DNA of 64,000 nt from Acidobacteriota bacterium. GTDB taxonomy: Bacteria; Acidobacteriota; Vicinamibacteria; Vicinamibacterales; SCN-69-37. Numbering within the stretch: the first letter of the stretch is position 1; each line of letters starts with the position of its first letter. The stretch lies in contig JADYYY010000010.1 in the NCBI GenBank assembly GCA_020853395.1, positions 434,001 to 498,000 of the forward strand, read 5' to 3'. The notes below the pieces were generated by a model, which was not told the origin of the DNA, made no database searches, and saw only the letters and a program-made list of their open reading frames with translations. The position numbers and the translations under genes are program-made. This document shows, in pieces, positions 26,557-35,254 of this stretch.

Positions 26557-27275
26557 TGCGGACGTGCCGCGACATCGAACCGCTCCTCAGCCTCCTCGTC
26601 GACGGCCTGCTGGCCGACGACGCGCAGGCGGAGGTCCGGGCCCACGTTCGCGAGTGCCCCGCGTGCCGCGGCCTGTTGACGGATCTCGAGCGGCTGCGCT
26701 CGACGGCGAGGTCGCTCGGTCCGATCGCCCCGGCATCGGCGGCGTGGCACCGGATCGAGGATCGACTCAAAGTCGACGCAACCGTCCCGGACGCACCGGT
26801 CCTCGCGTCGGGCCGGCGGGCCTTGCTGCAGTGGTTCGGCCTCGCCGCGGCGCTGCTGCTCGTCACGGCGGTGGTGTACGTCGCGCGCGGGCGGGTGGCA
26901 CCAGCCGATCAGTCGGCCGACGGCACGGCCACCACGGTGGACGGCGTCGCCGCCGAAGTGGGACGGGCAACCGCCTCGTACGAGCGCGCCATCCGCGAAC
27001 TGGAGACGGCGGCGGCCACGACCGACGACGGCATGGCGCCCGCCGTCGTCGCGGTCGTCCGCACGAACATGGGAGCGATCGACACCGCGATTGCGGACAG
27101 CCAGGCCGCCCTGGAGGAGAACCCCGAGAGCGAGTCGGCGCGCACCAGTCTCTTCGAAGCGCTGCGGCGCAAGATCGCGCTGCTGCAGACGACCGTGACC
27201 TTGATCAACGACATGCGGGCCGGCAACGAGGAAGGCGCGGCCCAGGCCGCCGAACAGCTCGGAAAACAATCATGA
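26556..27275 (+). CDS. Membrane-bound zinc anti-sigma factor
   Basis: The 239-residue protein begins with a ZAS-type zinc finger (HVRECPAC, about 29-36: His-x3-Cys-x2-Cys). A transmembrane segment at about 90-107 follows, then an extracytoplasmic helical domain. It should bind the adjacent ECF factor in the cytoplasm and release it on an envelope signal sensed outside. The C-terminal half, rich in Ala/Glu/Thr, is helical and may interact with the DUF4097 protein encoded next, but this is inference. Its ATG shares one base with the sigma stop and its stop overlaps the next start. Confidence 0.88.
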   Translation: MRTCRDIEPLLSLLVDGLLADDAQAEVRAHVRECPACRGLLTDLERLRSTARSLGPIAPASAAWHRIEDRLKVDATVPDAPVLASGRRALLQWFGLAAALLLVTAVVYVARGRVAPADQSADGTATTVDGVAAEVGRATASYERAIRELETAAATTDDGMAPAVVAVVRTNMGAIDTAIADSQAALEENPESESARTSLFEALRRKIALLQTTVTLINDMRAGNEEGAAQAAEQLGKQS

Positions 27276-28324
27276 CCTACAGAATCTCTTCTCCGTTCGC
27301 CGCCGGACCCGCCGTCGCCATCGCGGGCCTCCTCTTCGCCGCGCTGCCGGCCGGTGCGCAGCCCGATCCGGCGCGATCGTGGCGGGATCGGCTGGCGCCG
27401 GCGTGGGACGCCGGCGCGCTCGCCGCACAGGGACGTGACGCACGGAGCGAGCGCGTCGATCGCAGCACGCGCACGATCGCGCTGGGCACGTCCGGATCGC
27501 TCGAGCTGAAGAACGTGTCGGGCGACATCAGCATCACGGCCGGATCGGGCCGCGACGTGACGCTCGACATCACCCGCCGCTCGCGCGGCCGCGACGACGC
27601 CGAAGCGGCGCTCGGGCTGCAGCAGGTCCAGGTCAACGTGGATCATCGAGGCGAGCGGGCGACCGTCGAAGTGATGTACCCCCACGAGCGGGACCGCGGG
27701 CGCGCCCGCTATCAGGTCAACGTGTCGTTCGTCGTCACCGTGCCGGCCGGCACGCGCGTCACGGCGCGCAGCGTCTCGGGCAACGTCTCCGTGAAGGGCG
27801 TCGCGGGCGACCTGGCGGTCGAGACCGTCAGTGGCAACATCGACGTCGCGAACGCGCGGCAGCTCTCCACGGCGAAGTCGGTCTCGGGCAACGTGGTGTT
27901 GAGCAACGTCGAGAGCAGCCGGGCGCTGTCGGCCGGAACGGTCAGCGGCGGCGTGCAGCTCTCGCACGTGCGCGCGAACCGCATCGCGGTGGACGTCGTG
28001 AGCGGTGACATCCGCACCGAGGACGTAACGTGCGCCAGCGCGCAGTTGAAGACGCTCTCGGGGACGGTGGACTACGTCGGCCGGTTCGAGCCGGGCGGAC
28101 GCTACGAGTTCAACAGCCACTCGGGATCCGTGCGGATCACGGCGGCCGGGCCGGTTGGATTCGAGCTGCAGGCGACGACGTTCAGCGGCCGGATCCGCCC
28201 GGAAGGCCTGTCGCTGCAGGCCATGACGATGAACCGCGGGGCGCTCCGCGCCACTGTCGGCGACGGCTCGGCCGTCGTCGTGGCGCAGACGTTCAGCGGC
28301 GACGTCGTGATTACGAAACGGTGA
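27272..28324 (+). CDS. DUF4097-family secreted protein
   Basis: The 350-residue protein has a signal peptide (to about residue 29) and a long beta-helix-like domain. The repeated strands (SGNVSVKGV, SGNIDVANA, SGNVVLSNV, SGGVQLSHV, SGDIRTEDV, SGTVDYVG) form a right-handed solenoid of about seven turns, typical of DUF4097. Such proteins often follow sigma/anti-sigma genes and are thought to act as extracytoplasmic sensors or adhesins; no activity is proven for this one. Its ATG overlaps the anti-sigma stop and it ends 6 bases before the convergent gene. Confidence 0.85.
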   Translation: MTYRISSPFAAGPAVAIAGLLFAALPAGAQPDPARSWRDRLAPAWDAGALAAQGRDARSERVDRSTRTIALGTSGSLELKNVSGDISITAGSGRDVTLDITRRSRGRDDAEAALGLQQVQVNVDHRGERATVEVMYPHERDRGRARYQVNVSFVVTVPAGTRVTARSVSGNVSVKGVAGDLAVETVSGNIDVANARQLSTAKSVSGNVVLSNVESSRALSAGTVSGGVQLSHVRANRIAVDVVSGDIRTEDVTCASAQLKTLSGTVDYVGRFEPGGRYEFNSHSGSVRITAAGPVGFELQATTFSGRIRPEGLSLQAMTMNRGALRATVGDGSAVVVAQTFSGDVVITKR

Positions 28325-28330
28325 ACGCGC

Positions 28331-28762
28331 CTACTTGCCCGGCGCGAGGCCGAGGTGCACGAGGTACTGGGTCCCGCCGATGTTCGCCCAGACACGCAGG
28401 TACTCGGCGCCTCTGAGCAGTTGCACGCGGGCGGCGCCAGGCGCGGGCGGCGCGCTCTCCGCGACGTCCTTCAGCTCCGCCGGCCGGACGACGCTCGCGA
28501 GCTCCCGGCCCTTGACGGCGCCGCTCTGCACGAACTCCACCCAGCGCGTGCTCTCCTGCGACTGCCCGACCACCGGCTCGATCGGATCGTTCGCAAGGCG
28601 CAACGTGTAAGTGCCGGCCGGCAACGGCTGGCCATCGGCCAGAACCGCACGGGGAAGCCTCACCGACCCGACCGTGCCCGACTGCGCGCCCAAGGACGTG
28701 GCCCCCAGGCTCGCACCCACTGCCGCGACGACCGCCCACCTGATCAGATGTCCGACCGACAT
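28331..28762 (-). CDS. Small secreted protein of unknown function
   Basis: The 143-residue product has a signal peptide (to about residue 27) followed by a beta-rich domain containing GTYTLRLAND and LLRGAEYLRVWANIGG. The start at 28762 has a strong GGGGAGG and a TATACT -10 20 bases upstream. It follows RNase G on the same strand but has its own promoter. No family recognised. Confidence 0.7.
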   Translation of the reverse strand: MSVGHLIRWAVVAAVGASLGATSLGAQSGTVGSVRLPRAVLADGQPLPAGTYTLRLANDPIEPVVGQSQESTRWVEFVQSGAVKGRELASVVRPAELKDVAESAPPAPGAARVQLLRGAEYLRVWANIGGTQYLVHLGLAPGK

Positions 28763-28782
28763 GCTGGCCTCCCCACCACCGC

Positions 28783-28788
28783 AGTATA
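28783..28788 (-). promoter_or_regulatory. -10 hexamer TATACT for the small secreted protein
   Basis: TATACT on the minus strand, 20 bases before the ATG at 28762, with GGGGAGG in between acting as the Shine-Dalgarno. Confidence 0.5.
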
Positions 28789-28818
28789 AGGCCGCGCCGG
28801 CCGCCGGCGGCACGGCGG

Positions 28819-30462
28819 TTAGATGGCCATCAGATCGAACTGCTCGTGGTGCAACTGCTCGTCGGCGCGGACCGTGACGCGGCGGCCGACCGCTTCTTCC
28901 AGCTCGTGAAAGACGCTGCGGCTCTCGTCCTTGAAGGCGCGGGCGATCTCCGGATTCACGCGGAGGACCAGGCTGTAGCCGTCGAGCTCGTGGCGGACCT
29001 TCTTGATCTCGGTCAGGATGTCGTAGCAGATCGTGGCGCTCGCCTTGATCGTCCCGGTCCCGGAGCAGTACGGACACGGCTCGGTGAGCATCCGCTCGAG
29101 GCTGCTCTTCACCCGCTTGCGCGTGATGATGATGAGCCCGAAATCCGAGACCTGCACCGACTTCGACGGCGCCCGATCCTTGCGGAGCTCCTGCTCGACC
29201 GCCTGCGCGACCTTCTGGCGGTTCTTCTTCTCCTCCATGTCGATGAAGTCGAGCACGATGATGCCGCCGAGATCGCGGAGCCGGATCTGGCGCACGATCT
29301 CGCGAACGGCTTCGAGGTTGGTCTTGACGATCGTGTCCTCGAGCCGGCCCGCGGACTTCTTGCCCACGTACCTGCCGGTGTTCACGTCGATCGCGACGAG
29401 CGCCTCGGTCTGGTTGATGACGATGTAGCCGCCCGACTTGAGCCAGACCTTGCTGCGGAGCGCCTTGTCGATCTCGCTCTGCACGCCGTACTCGTCGAAG
29501 ATCGGGTAGTCCTTGCTGTAGTGCTTCACGCGCCCGACCATGCCGGGCATGATGCGCTGCACGAACGCCACCACCCGCCGGTACTCCTCGGCATCGTCGA
29601 TCCGGATGGCCGAGAACTGGTCGTTGAGCAGGTCGCGCAGCAGCTTCGTGACGAGGCTCTCCTCGCGGAACAGCACGGCCGGCGTGCGTTCGCCGTCGCG
29701 CCGGCGCTGAATCTCGGCCCAGACCTGCTGGAAGTAGGTGAGGTCGGTGAGCAGATCGTCCTCGGAGCGGTTGGCCGCCGCGGTCCGGATGATGCAGCCG
29801 CCCGGCAGCCCGGACTGCTCGCGAAAGCGCTGCACGACGCCGCGCAGCCGGCGGCGCTCGTCGCGCGATTCGATCTTGCGGGACACGCCGATGTGATCGA
29901 CCGTCGGCATGTAGACGAGGAAACGCCCCGGAAGGCTCAGGTGCGACGTGATCCGCGCGCCCTTGGTGCCGAGGGGCTCCTTGACGACCTGGACGACGAC
30001 CTCCTGCCCTTCCTTGAGCAGGTCTTCGATCTTGGCCGTGGGGGGCGTTCGCTCGCGGCCGCGGCGATCGCGGCTGGTGGGTCTGGTCGAGTCCGGCCCG
30101 TCAGGGGACGTCTCGACGGCGACCGCGGCCTCCGTGTCGAGGTCTGGAGACACGGCATCGCCTTCCTCGGCGCCTGCCACCTCGGCGGCCGCGACGGCCG
30201 CCGGCTCGTCGTCGTCCTCGAGCGATTCTTCAGTCGGGCTGATGACGTCCGAGACGTAGAGGAACGCGTCGCGCTCGAGCCCGAGGTTGACGAAGGCCGA
30301 CTGCATGCCCGGCAGGACCTTCGAGACGCGTCCCTTGTAGATGTTGCCGACCACGCCGCGCGAATGTTCCCGCTCGATGAAGACTTCGACGACCTGATCG
30401 TCCTCGAGGATGGCCACCCGTGTCTCGTGGCGCGTCGAGGAGATCACCATCTCCTTGTTCAT
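28819..30462 (-). CDS. rng: Ribonuclease G/E family endoribonuclease
   Basis: The 547-residue enzyme has the RNase E/G catalytic plan: an N-terminal S1 domain, the DNase-I-like catalytic segments with the metal-binding Asp in VAIDVNTG and LDFIDM, and the Zn-link CPYCSGTG. The S1 domain is interrupted by a 65-residue low-complexity acidic insert (about 75-142) absent from E. coli RNase G. The ATG at 30462 has GGAG upstream; a longer reading adds 11 residues. It lies downstream of rodA in the mre cluster, as RNase G often does, and processes rRNA and mRNA 5' ends. Confidence 0.94.
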   Translation of the reverse strand: MNKEMVISSTRHETRVAILEDDQVVEVFIEREHSRGVVGNIYKGRVSKVLPGMQSAFVNLGLERDAFLYVSDVISPTEESLEDDDEPAAVAAAEVAGAEEGDAVSPDLDTEAAVAVETSPDGPDSTRPTSRDRRGRERTPPTAKIEDLLKEGQEVVVQVVKEPLGTKGARITSHLSLPGRFLVYMPTVDHIGVSRKIESRDERRRLRGVVQRFREQSGLPGGCIIRTAAANRSEDDLLTDLTYFQQVWAEIQRRRDGERTPAVLFREESLVTKLLRDLLNDQFSAIRIDDAEEYRRVVAFVQRIMPGMVGRVKHYSKDYPIFDEYGVQSEIDKALRSKVWLKSGGYIVINQTEALVAIDVNTGRYVGKKSAGRLEDTIVKTNLEAVREIVRQIRLRDLGGIIVLDFIDMEEKKNRQKVAQAVEQELRKDRAPSKSVQVSDFGLIIITRKRVKSSLERMLTEPCPYCSGTGTIKASATICYDILTEIKKVRHELDGYSLVLRVNPEIARAFKDESRSVFHELEEAVGRRVTVRADEQLHHEQFDLMAI

Positions 30463-30674
30463 GCGCGTAGCTCCAGCGGCGCCGCGCGCGTGCACCGACC
30501 CCGCCCGTCATCCTGCGGATCGGTCCAGCCGGCGCGCACACCGCGGCGGTGCACAGCAGCATCAACTGGAGGGCGAGCAGATCGACAAGCGGGGTGATCA
30601 CGTGCGTGGCCCGTAACTCCGCGTGAGGCCGAGAGAGCCCCACGACAAACGGCCAGCCAGCGGTCATGCGGCCG

Positions 30675-31778
30675 CTAGTTGGTGAAGCGCCTCATCCGGA
30701 CGTTCAGGATGAGGCCGAAACTGGCGAGCGTGGCGACGAGCGACGACCCGCCGTAACTCATGAGCGGCAGCGTCAGGCCCTTGACGGGCGCCAGCCCTGC
30801 CGACATGGTGATGTTGTACACCACCTGGAAGGCGAACCCCGAAAGAATGCCGATGACGAGGAAGGCCCCCACGCGATCTTTCGCGACCTTGGCCGCCTCG
30901 AGCGACCGGAGGATGACGAACAGGTAGAGCCCCAGCGCGACGAGCACGCCGAGAAACCCGTGCTCCTCGGCGTGCACCGAGAAGACGAAGTCGTTGTCGG
31001 CGACCGGCAGAAAGCCGTTGCGGCCCTGGGTCCCCTGCTGAAAGCCCTTTCCGTAGAAGCCGCCGGACCCGACGGTGATCTTGGCCTGGAGCTGCTGGTA
31101 CCCGGCACCGCGTGGATCCTTCGAGGGATCGAGGAACGTCTCGATCCGCTCGCGCTGGTACGCCTTCAGCCCGTAGTTCCAGACCACCGGCGACAGCAGC
31201 ACGCAGACGGCGCCGGCCACCGCCACCCAGCGGAGCGGCAGCCCGGCCAGGAAGACCACGCCGATGTACACGGGCAGGAGCGTGACGGCGGTGCCGAGAT
31301 CCGGCTGCCGCACGATCAACAGCACCGGCACGGCAACGAGCGCCCCCGAGGCGAGCAGCTCGGTCCACGACCGCGCGGTCCGGCGATAGTCGCCGTAGAA
31401 CATCGCCAGAACCAGGGCCACGACGATCCGGGCGAACTCGGACGGCTGCAGGTTGACGCCGCCGAACGCAATCCAGCGGCGCGATCCGCCCGCGACGACG
31501 CCGAAGAACGAGACGTAGATCAGCGACAGCACGAGCGCGCCATAGAGCAGCAGCGACCGCTGCGCGAGGCTGCGATAGTCGATGACGAGACAGATGACGA
31601 AGGCCACCATCGCGACGGGCACGGCATAGAGCTGCGCCCAGAACCTGGCGCCGGGCCGCGCCAGCCGCACGTCCCACGTCACGCTGTAGATCGTGGCCAG
31701 GCTCATCACGATGATCGCGAGGATCGCGCCGATGAGCGGCCAGTCGATGTGGGGAATCAGGCGGCGGTCAACGATCAT
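30675..31778 (-). CDS. rodA: Rod-shape peptidoglycan glycosyltransferase
   Basis: The 367-residue SEDS-family polymerase has about ten membrane helices. The conserved periplasmic loop (from RQPDLGTA to GRNGFLPVADNDFVF) carries the catalytic Asp in the NDFVFS area, and the C-terminal PLMSYGGSS is typical. It polymerises lipid II with PBP2, which is encoded 33 bases upstream, and acts in the elongasome with MreBCD. Confidence 0.96.
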   Translation of the reverse strand: MIVDRRLIPHIDWPLIGAILAIIVMSLATIYSVTWDVRLARPGARFWAQLYAVPVAMVAFVICLVIDYRSLAQRSLLLYGALVLSLIYVSFFGVVAGGSRRWIAFGGVNLQPSEFARIVVALVLAMFYGDYRRTARSWTELLASGALVAVPVLLIVRQPDLGTAVTLLPVYIGVVFLAGLPLRWVAVAGAVCVLLSPVVWNYGLKAYQRERIETFLDPSKDPRGAGYQQLQAKITVGSGGFYGKGFQQGTQGRNGFLPVADNDFVFSVHAEEHGFLGVLVALGLYLFVILRSLEAAKVAKDRVGAFLVIGILSGFAFQVVYNITMSAGLAPVKGLTLPLMSYGGSSLVATLASFGLILNVRMRRFTN

Positions 31779-31811
31779 GGCCGTCCAGGTCGAGCGCAGG
31801 GATGAGCGCGA

Positions 31812-33833
31812 TCACGGGCGGTTCGCCTGCGGCGTGCCGTCGGAGAGCGCGGCGCGCGTGCCGGCCGGCACGGGCGTTTCGACAGCCGCAACCTCGCCGG
31901 GCGCCGGCGCGGGCTGTGCCGGCGCGGGCGGCGGAAGCACCGGAATCGGCTGGACGGGCGTGGGGTTCGGCACGAGCGCCGGCTTGACGGGCGGCAGCGG
32001 CAACCCGTCCCGCTTGGCGAAGAACGTCTCCAGCACGTGTCTCGCGATCGGCGTCGCCGTCGTGCCGCCGTGCCCGCCGTGCTCGACGAAGATCGCGCCG
32101 GCAATCTGCGGGTTGTCGCGCGGCGCGAAGAACACGAACCAGGCGTTGTCGCGCAGGTCCTTGTCCGTGCGGCCGCGGGCCGCCGCTCGCCCTTCGTTGG
32201 AGATCACCTGGGCAGTCCCGGTCTTGCCCGCCACGTCGCGGCCGGCGATGCGCGCCCCGCTGCCCGTCCCCGCTTCGTTGACGACCATCCAGAGACCGTT
32301 GCGGATCCGCTGGAGGTGATCGGGCTGGATCTGCAGATTCGACTTGGGTGCCGGCGTCGGCATCGGCGACCACGCACCGTCACGTTCGACCGCCTTGACG
32401 AGATGCGGCGTGACGAGCGTCCCGCCATTGGCGATCGTCGCGATCATCGTCGCCAGGCCGACGGGGGTGACGTTCACCGCGCCCTGCCCGATCGACACCG
32501 AGATCGTCTCGCCCGGGTACCACGGCTGCTTGCGCGCGCGCTCCGACCACGCCGTCGAGGCTACGAAGCTCTCCTGCTCGCCGGGCAGGTCGATCCCGGT
32601 CTTGCCGACCAGCCCGAGCCGCGCGGCGTAGTCGTGGATCGTGTCGATCTTCATGCGCGACCCGACGGTGTAGAAGAACACGTTGCACGACTTCTCGATC
32701 GCGTGGCTCAGGTCCATCAGCCCGTGTCCGCGGCCGTTGGGCAGGCTGCACTTGAACGATCGCCCGCCGAACTCGAAGTGGCCCGGGCAGTAGACGGTGA
32801 AGTCCGGCGGAATCGCGCCGGTCTCCAGCGCCGCCACCGACATCACGATCTTGAACGTCGATCCCGGCGAGTAGGTGCCCTGGATGAGCCGATTGGTAAT
32901 CGGCTTCAGCGGGTCGTTGATGAGCCGCGACCACGCCTGACCGTCGATGCCGACGGCGAACAGGTTGGGATCGAACGATGGCTGGCTCGTCATCGCGAGC
33001 AGCTCGCCGGTGCGCGGATCGAGGATCGCCGCCGCGCCGGCGTAGCCGCTCATCCGGAACGCATCCTCCACGGCCTTCTGGACGTCGTAGTCGATCGTCA
33101 GTTGCAGCCGGTGCCCGTCGGTCGGGTACTCCGTCTTCAGGTCGGCGATCTCGCGCCCGACGCTGTTCACGCGGACGAACCGGCTGCCGTCGACGCCCAT
33201 CAGCTCGGCGTTGTAGATGCGCTCCACGCCGGCCTGGCCGACGATGGCGCCAGCCTGCAGACCGCTCGACGCGAACTCCGACGACGCGAGCTGCGCTTCC
33301 TGAATCTCGCCGACGTAACCGAACAGGTGCGCCGCGAAGCCCTCGGGATACGTCCGCGTCGGCACCTGCTGGACCTCGACCTCCGGCAACTCGCGGCGGC
33401 GCGCCGCCACCGCGGCGACCTGCGCGAACGTCGCGTGCTCGACGACGGGAAGCGGCCGGAATGCCTGCTCCGACCGGCGCCGCTGGACGGCCTGGCGGAT
33501 CCGCGCGTCCGGCACGCCCGTGACGTCGGCGACCTTCCGGATGGTCTCGTCGAGGTTCCGGGTGCGCTCGCGCACGATCGCGATCGTGAACGAGCTGCGG
33601 TTCTCGACCAGCACCCGGCCCTGGCGGTCGAACAACACGCCCCGGGGGGCGCGCAACGGAATGGTCTTGAGGTGGTTGTTCGCCGCGATCTCCTCGTACT
33701 TGTCGTGCTGCGCGACCTGCAGCACCCAGAAGCTCACCGCCAGCGCACAGAAGACCAGGATGGCGCCGACACCCCAGGCCTGCAGGCGCGTCTCGCTCAT
33801 CCGCCGATCTTCGAAGCCGGCCGGGGTCAGCAT
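31812..33833 (-). CDS. mrdA: Penicillin-binding protein 2 (elongasome transpeptidase)
   Basis: The 673-residue protein has an N-terminal transmembrane anchor (about 21-40), a PBP dimerisation domain and a transpeptidase domain. The active site reads S325-T-F-K328, S382-C-N384 and KTGTAQV. It cross-links the strands made by RodA. The C-terminus has a proline-rich tail of about 70 residues (PVLPPPAPAQPAPAP) not found in most PBP2s. The ATG at 33833 has GAGG upstream; an ATG 11 codons later is possible. It lies between mreD (16-base gap) and rodA. Confidence 0.96.
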   Translation of the reverse strand: MLTPAGFEDRRMSETRLQAWGVGAILVFCALAVSFWVLQVAQHDKYEEIAANNHLKTIPLRAPRGVLFDRQGRVLVENRSSFTIAIVRERTRNLDETIRKVADVTGVPDARIRQAVQRRRSEQAFRPLPVVEHATFAQVAAVAARRRELPEVEVQQVPTRTYPEGFAAHLFGYVGEIQEAQLASSEFASSGLQAGAIVGQAGVERIYNAELMGVDGSRFVRVNSVGREIADLKTEYPTDGHRLQLTIDYDVQKAVEDAFRMSGYAGAAAILDPRTGELLAMTSQPSFDPNLFAVGIDGQAWSRLINDPLKPITNRLIQGTYSPGSTFKIVMSVAALETGAIPPDFTVYCPGHFEFGGRSFKCSLPNGRGHGLMDLSHAIEKSCNVFFYTVGSRMKIDTIHDYAARLGLVGKTGIDLPGEQESFVASTAWSERARKQPWYPGETISVSIGQGAVNVTPVGLATMIATIANGGTLVTPHLVKAVERDGAWSPMPTPAPKSNLQIQPDHLQRIRNGLWMVVNEAGTGSGARIAGRDVAGKTGTAQVISNEGRAAARGRTDKDLRDNAWFVFFAPRDNPQIAGAIFVEHGGHGGTTATPIARHVLETFFAKRDGLPLPPVKPALVPNPTPVQPIPVLPPPAPAQPAPAPGEVAAVETPVPAGTRAALSDGTPQANRP

Positions 33834-33849
33834 GTCGATCGTCCTCGTC

Positions 33850-34371
33850 TCACCACTGCCGGCGGCTCAGGCTCGACCGCCGGTTCACGCGCTGCCGCTC
33901 GACGGCGGCCGGAAGCATGTGAATCGCGTAGAACACCAGCAGCGCCGCGGCGGCGTTGAGCCCGGTCTCAGCAAGAATAGCGCCCCACGACACGGCCGGC
34001 CAGTGCTGGTCGATCAGGCCCCGCAGCATCAGGATCATGGCCCGATGCACCACGGTCGCGAAGGCGACGATGATCATCCGCGCGTGCGATCGGACGAGCA
34101 CGAACTGCGCGCCGACGACCCCGGCGGCCCAGCCGACCAGCGTCTTGGCCAACGCCCCGACGCCGATGATGTCGCCCGAGAGCAGGTCCTGCAGCAGGCC
34201 GCCGACGGTGCCGGCGAGAATCCCGGCGACCGGCCCCCACTCCAGAGCCGCGAACACCGCGCCGACCAGCACGAGGTCGAACACCACCACGCCCCCGACG
34301 GTGAACCTCGCGAGCGCGACCTGCAGGAACGTGGCGCCGACGACCGTCAGCAGCACCGCGGTGAGCTTCAC
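33850..34371 (-). CDS. mreD: Rod-shape-determining membrane protein MreD
   Basis: The 173-residue protein has about five hydrophobic segments, the size and place of MreD, and starts at an ATG that overlaps the mreC stop (ATGA). It stabilises the MreBC complex at the membrane. Sequence conservation of MreD is low, so the assignment leans on position between mreC and mrdA. Confidence 0.9.
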   Translation of the reverse strand: MKLTAVLLTVVGATFLQVALARFTVGGVVVFDLVLVGAVFAALEWGPVAGILAGTVGGLLQDLLSGDIIGVGALAKTLVGWAAGVVGAQFVLVRSHARMIIVAFATVVHRAMILMLRGLIDQHWPAVSWGAILAETGLNAAAALLVFYAIHMLPAAVERQRVNRRSSLSRRQW

Positions 34372-35195
34372 TCGGGCGACTCCGTCGCCGGCCGGCTTAT
34401 CGGCACGACGAGGACGAGATCCAGATGGGAGAAATCGACCGCAGGCGTGATCAGGACCTCGCGCTCGCCTCCGGAGGGCCGGGTCACGCGCTCGACGGTG
34501 CCGACGAGGAACCCCTGGGGAAACACGCCGTCCTGGCCCGACGTCACCACTCGCTCCCCGGCCTGCACGTCAGCGGCGGCCGGGACGTATTCCGCCCGAA
34601 ACAGGTCCCCGGCGCCGCCGACGACGATGGCGCCGCTGCCCGAGCGTTCGAACGTGACCGCGACGGCCGCGAGCCGATCGGTCAGCAACTGGACGGTGGC
34701 GGCGCCTGCCGAGATCGGCGCGATCACGCGCCCGACGACGCCGCGCGTGGCAATCACGGGCAAATCCGGCCGCAAGCCATCGCCGGCGCCGCGATCGATC
34801 GTCACCGTGAAGGTGCCGGGCGATGGGTTCGCGCCGATGACGCGCGCGGCCAGCGTCGGCACGATGACGCTCTGCTTCAGCCCGAGCAGCGCCTCGAGCG
34901 CTTGCGCGCGCGCGGCCAGCGCCTGGCGTTGCTGCAGCTCACCCTGCAGCTCGAGGAGGCGGCGGCGCAGCTCGTCGCGCTCGCGGGCGGCGCCGTGGAC
35001 GGCCAGATAGTTCGTCCAGGTGCCGCGCACGCCGTCGACCGCCGCGGTCATCGCCTGCTGCACGCGCGCGTACGCGGCGAAGACCACGCTCTCGAGCACG
35101 GGAACGCCGCTCTTCGACTGCACCTGCGCCGAGATCAGCAGCACGTGCCCGAGGCAGATCACGATCAGCAACGACAGGGTCTGACGATGGATCAC
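34368..35195 (-). CDS. mreC: Rod-shape-determining protein MreC
   Basis: The 275-residue bitopic protein has one membrane segment (about 8-25), a coiled coil (about 70-110, rich in Leu, Gln, Arg and Glu) and a beta-rich periplasmic domain with ATRGVVGRV, LLTDRLAAV and VTSGQDGVFPQG, as in MreC. The GTG at 35195 has GAGG upstream; the longer reading continues over mreB in another frame and was rejected. It links MreB inside to PBP2 outside. Confidence 0.92.
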   Translation of the reverse strand: MIHRQTLSLLIVICLGHVLLISAQVQSKSGVPVLESVVFAAYARVQQAMTAAVDGVRGTWTNYLAVHGAARERDELRRRLLELQGELQQRQALAARAQALEALLGLKQSVIVPTLAARVIGANPSPGTFTVTIDRGAGDGLRPDLPVIATRGVVGRVIAPISAGAATVQLLTDRLAAVAVTFERSGSGAIVVGGAGDLFRAEYVPAAADVQAGERVVTSGQDGVFPQGFLVGTVERVTRPSGGEREVLITPAVDFSHLDLVLVVPISRPATESPE

Positions 35196-35254
35196 CTGGC
35201 GGCCTCGGGGCCCATGGGCCGAAGAATACGCCGGAACGGCGCGGGCCGGCCTCG

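Noticed and set aside
26492-28324. A 610-residue frame fusing the anti-sigma factor region to the DUF4097 gene
   Set aside because: Its first half is out of frame with the anti-sigma factor. The genuine DUF4097 gene starts at 27272 with its own signal peptide and overlaps the anti-sigma stop.
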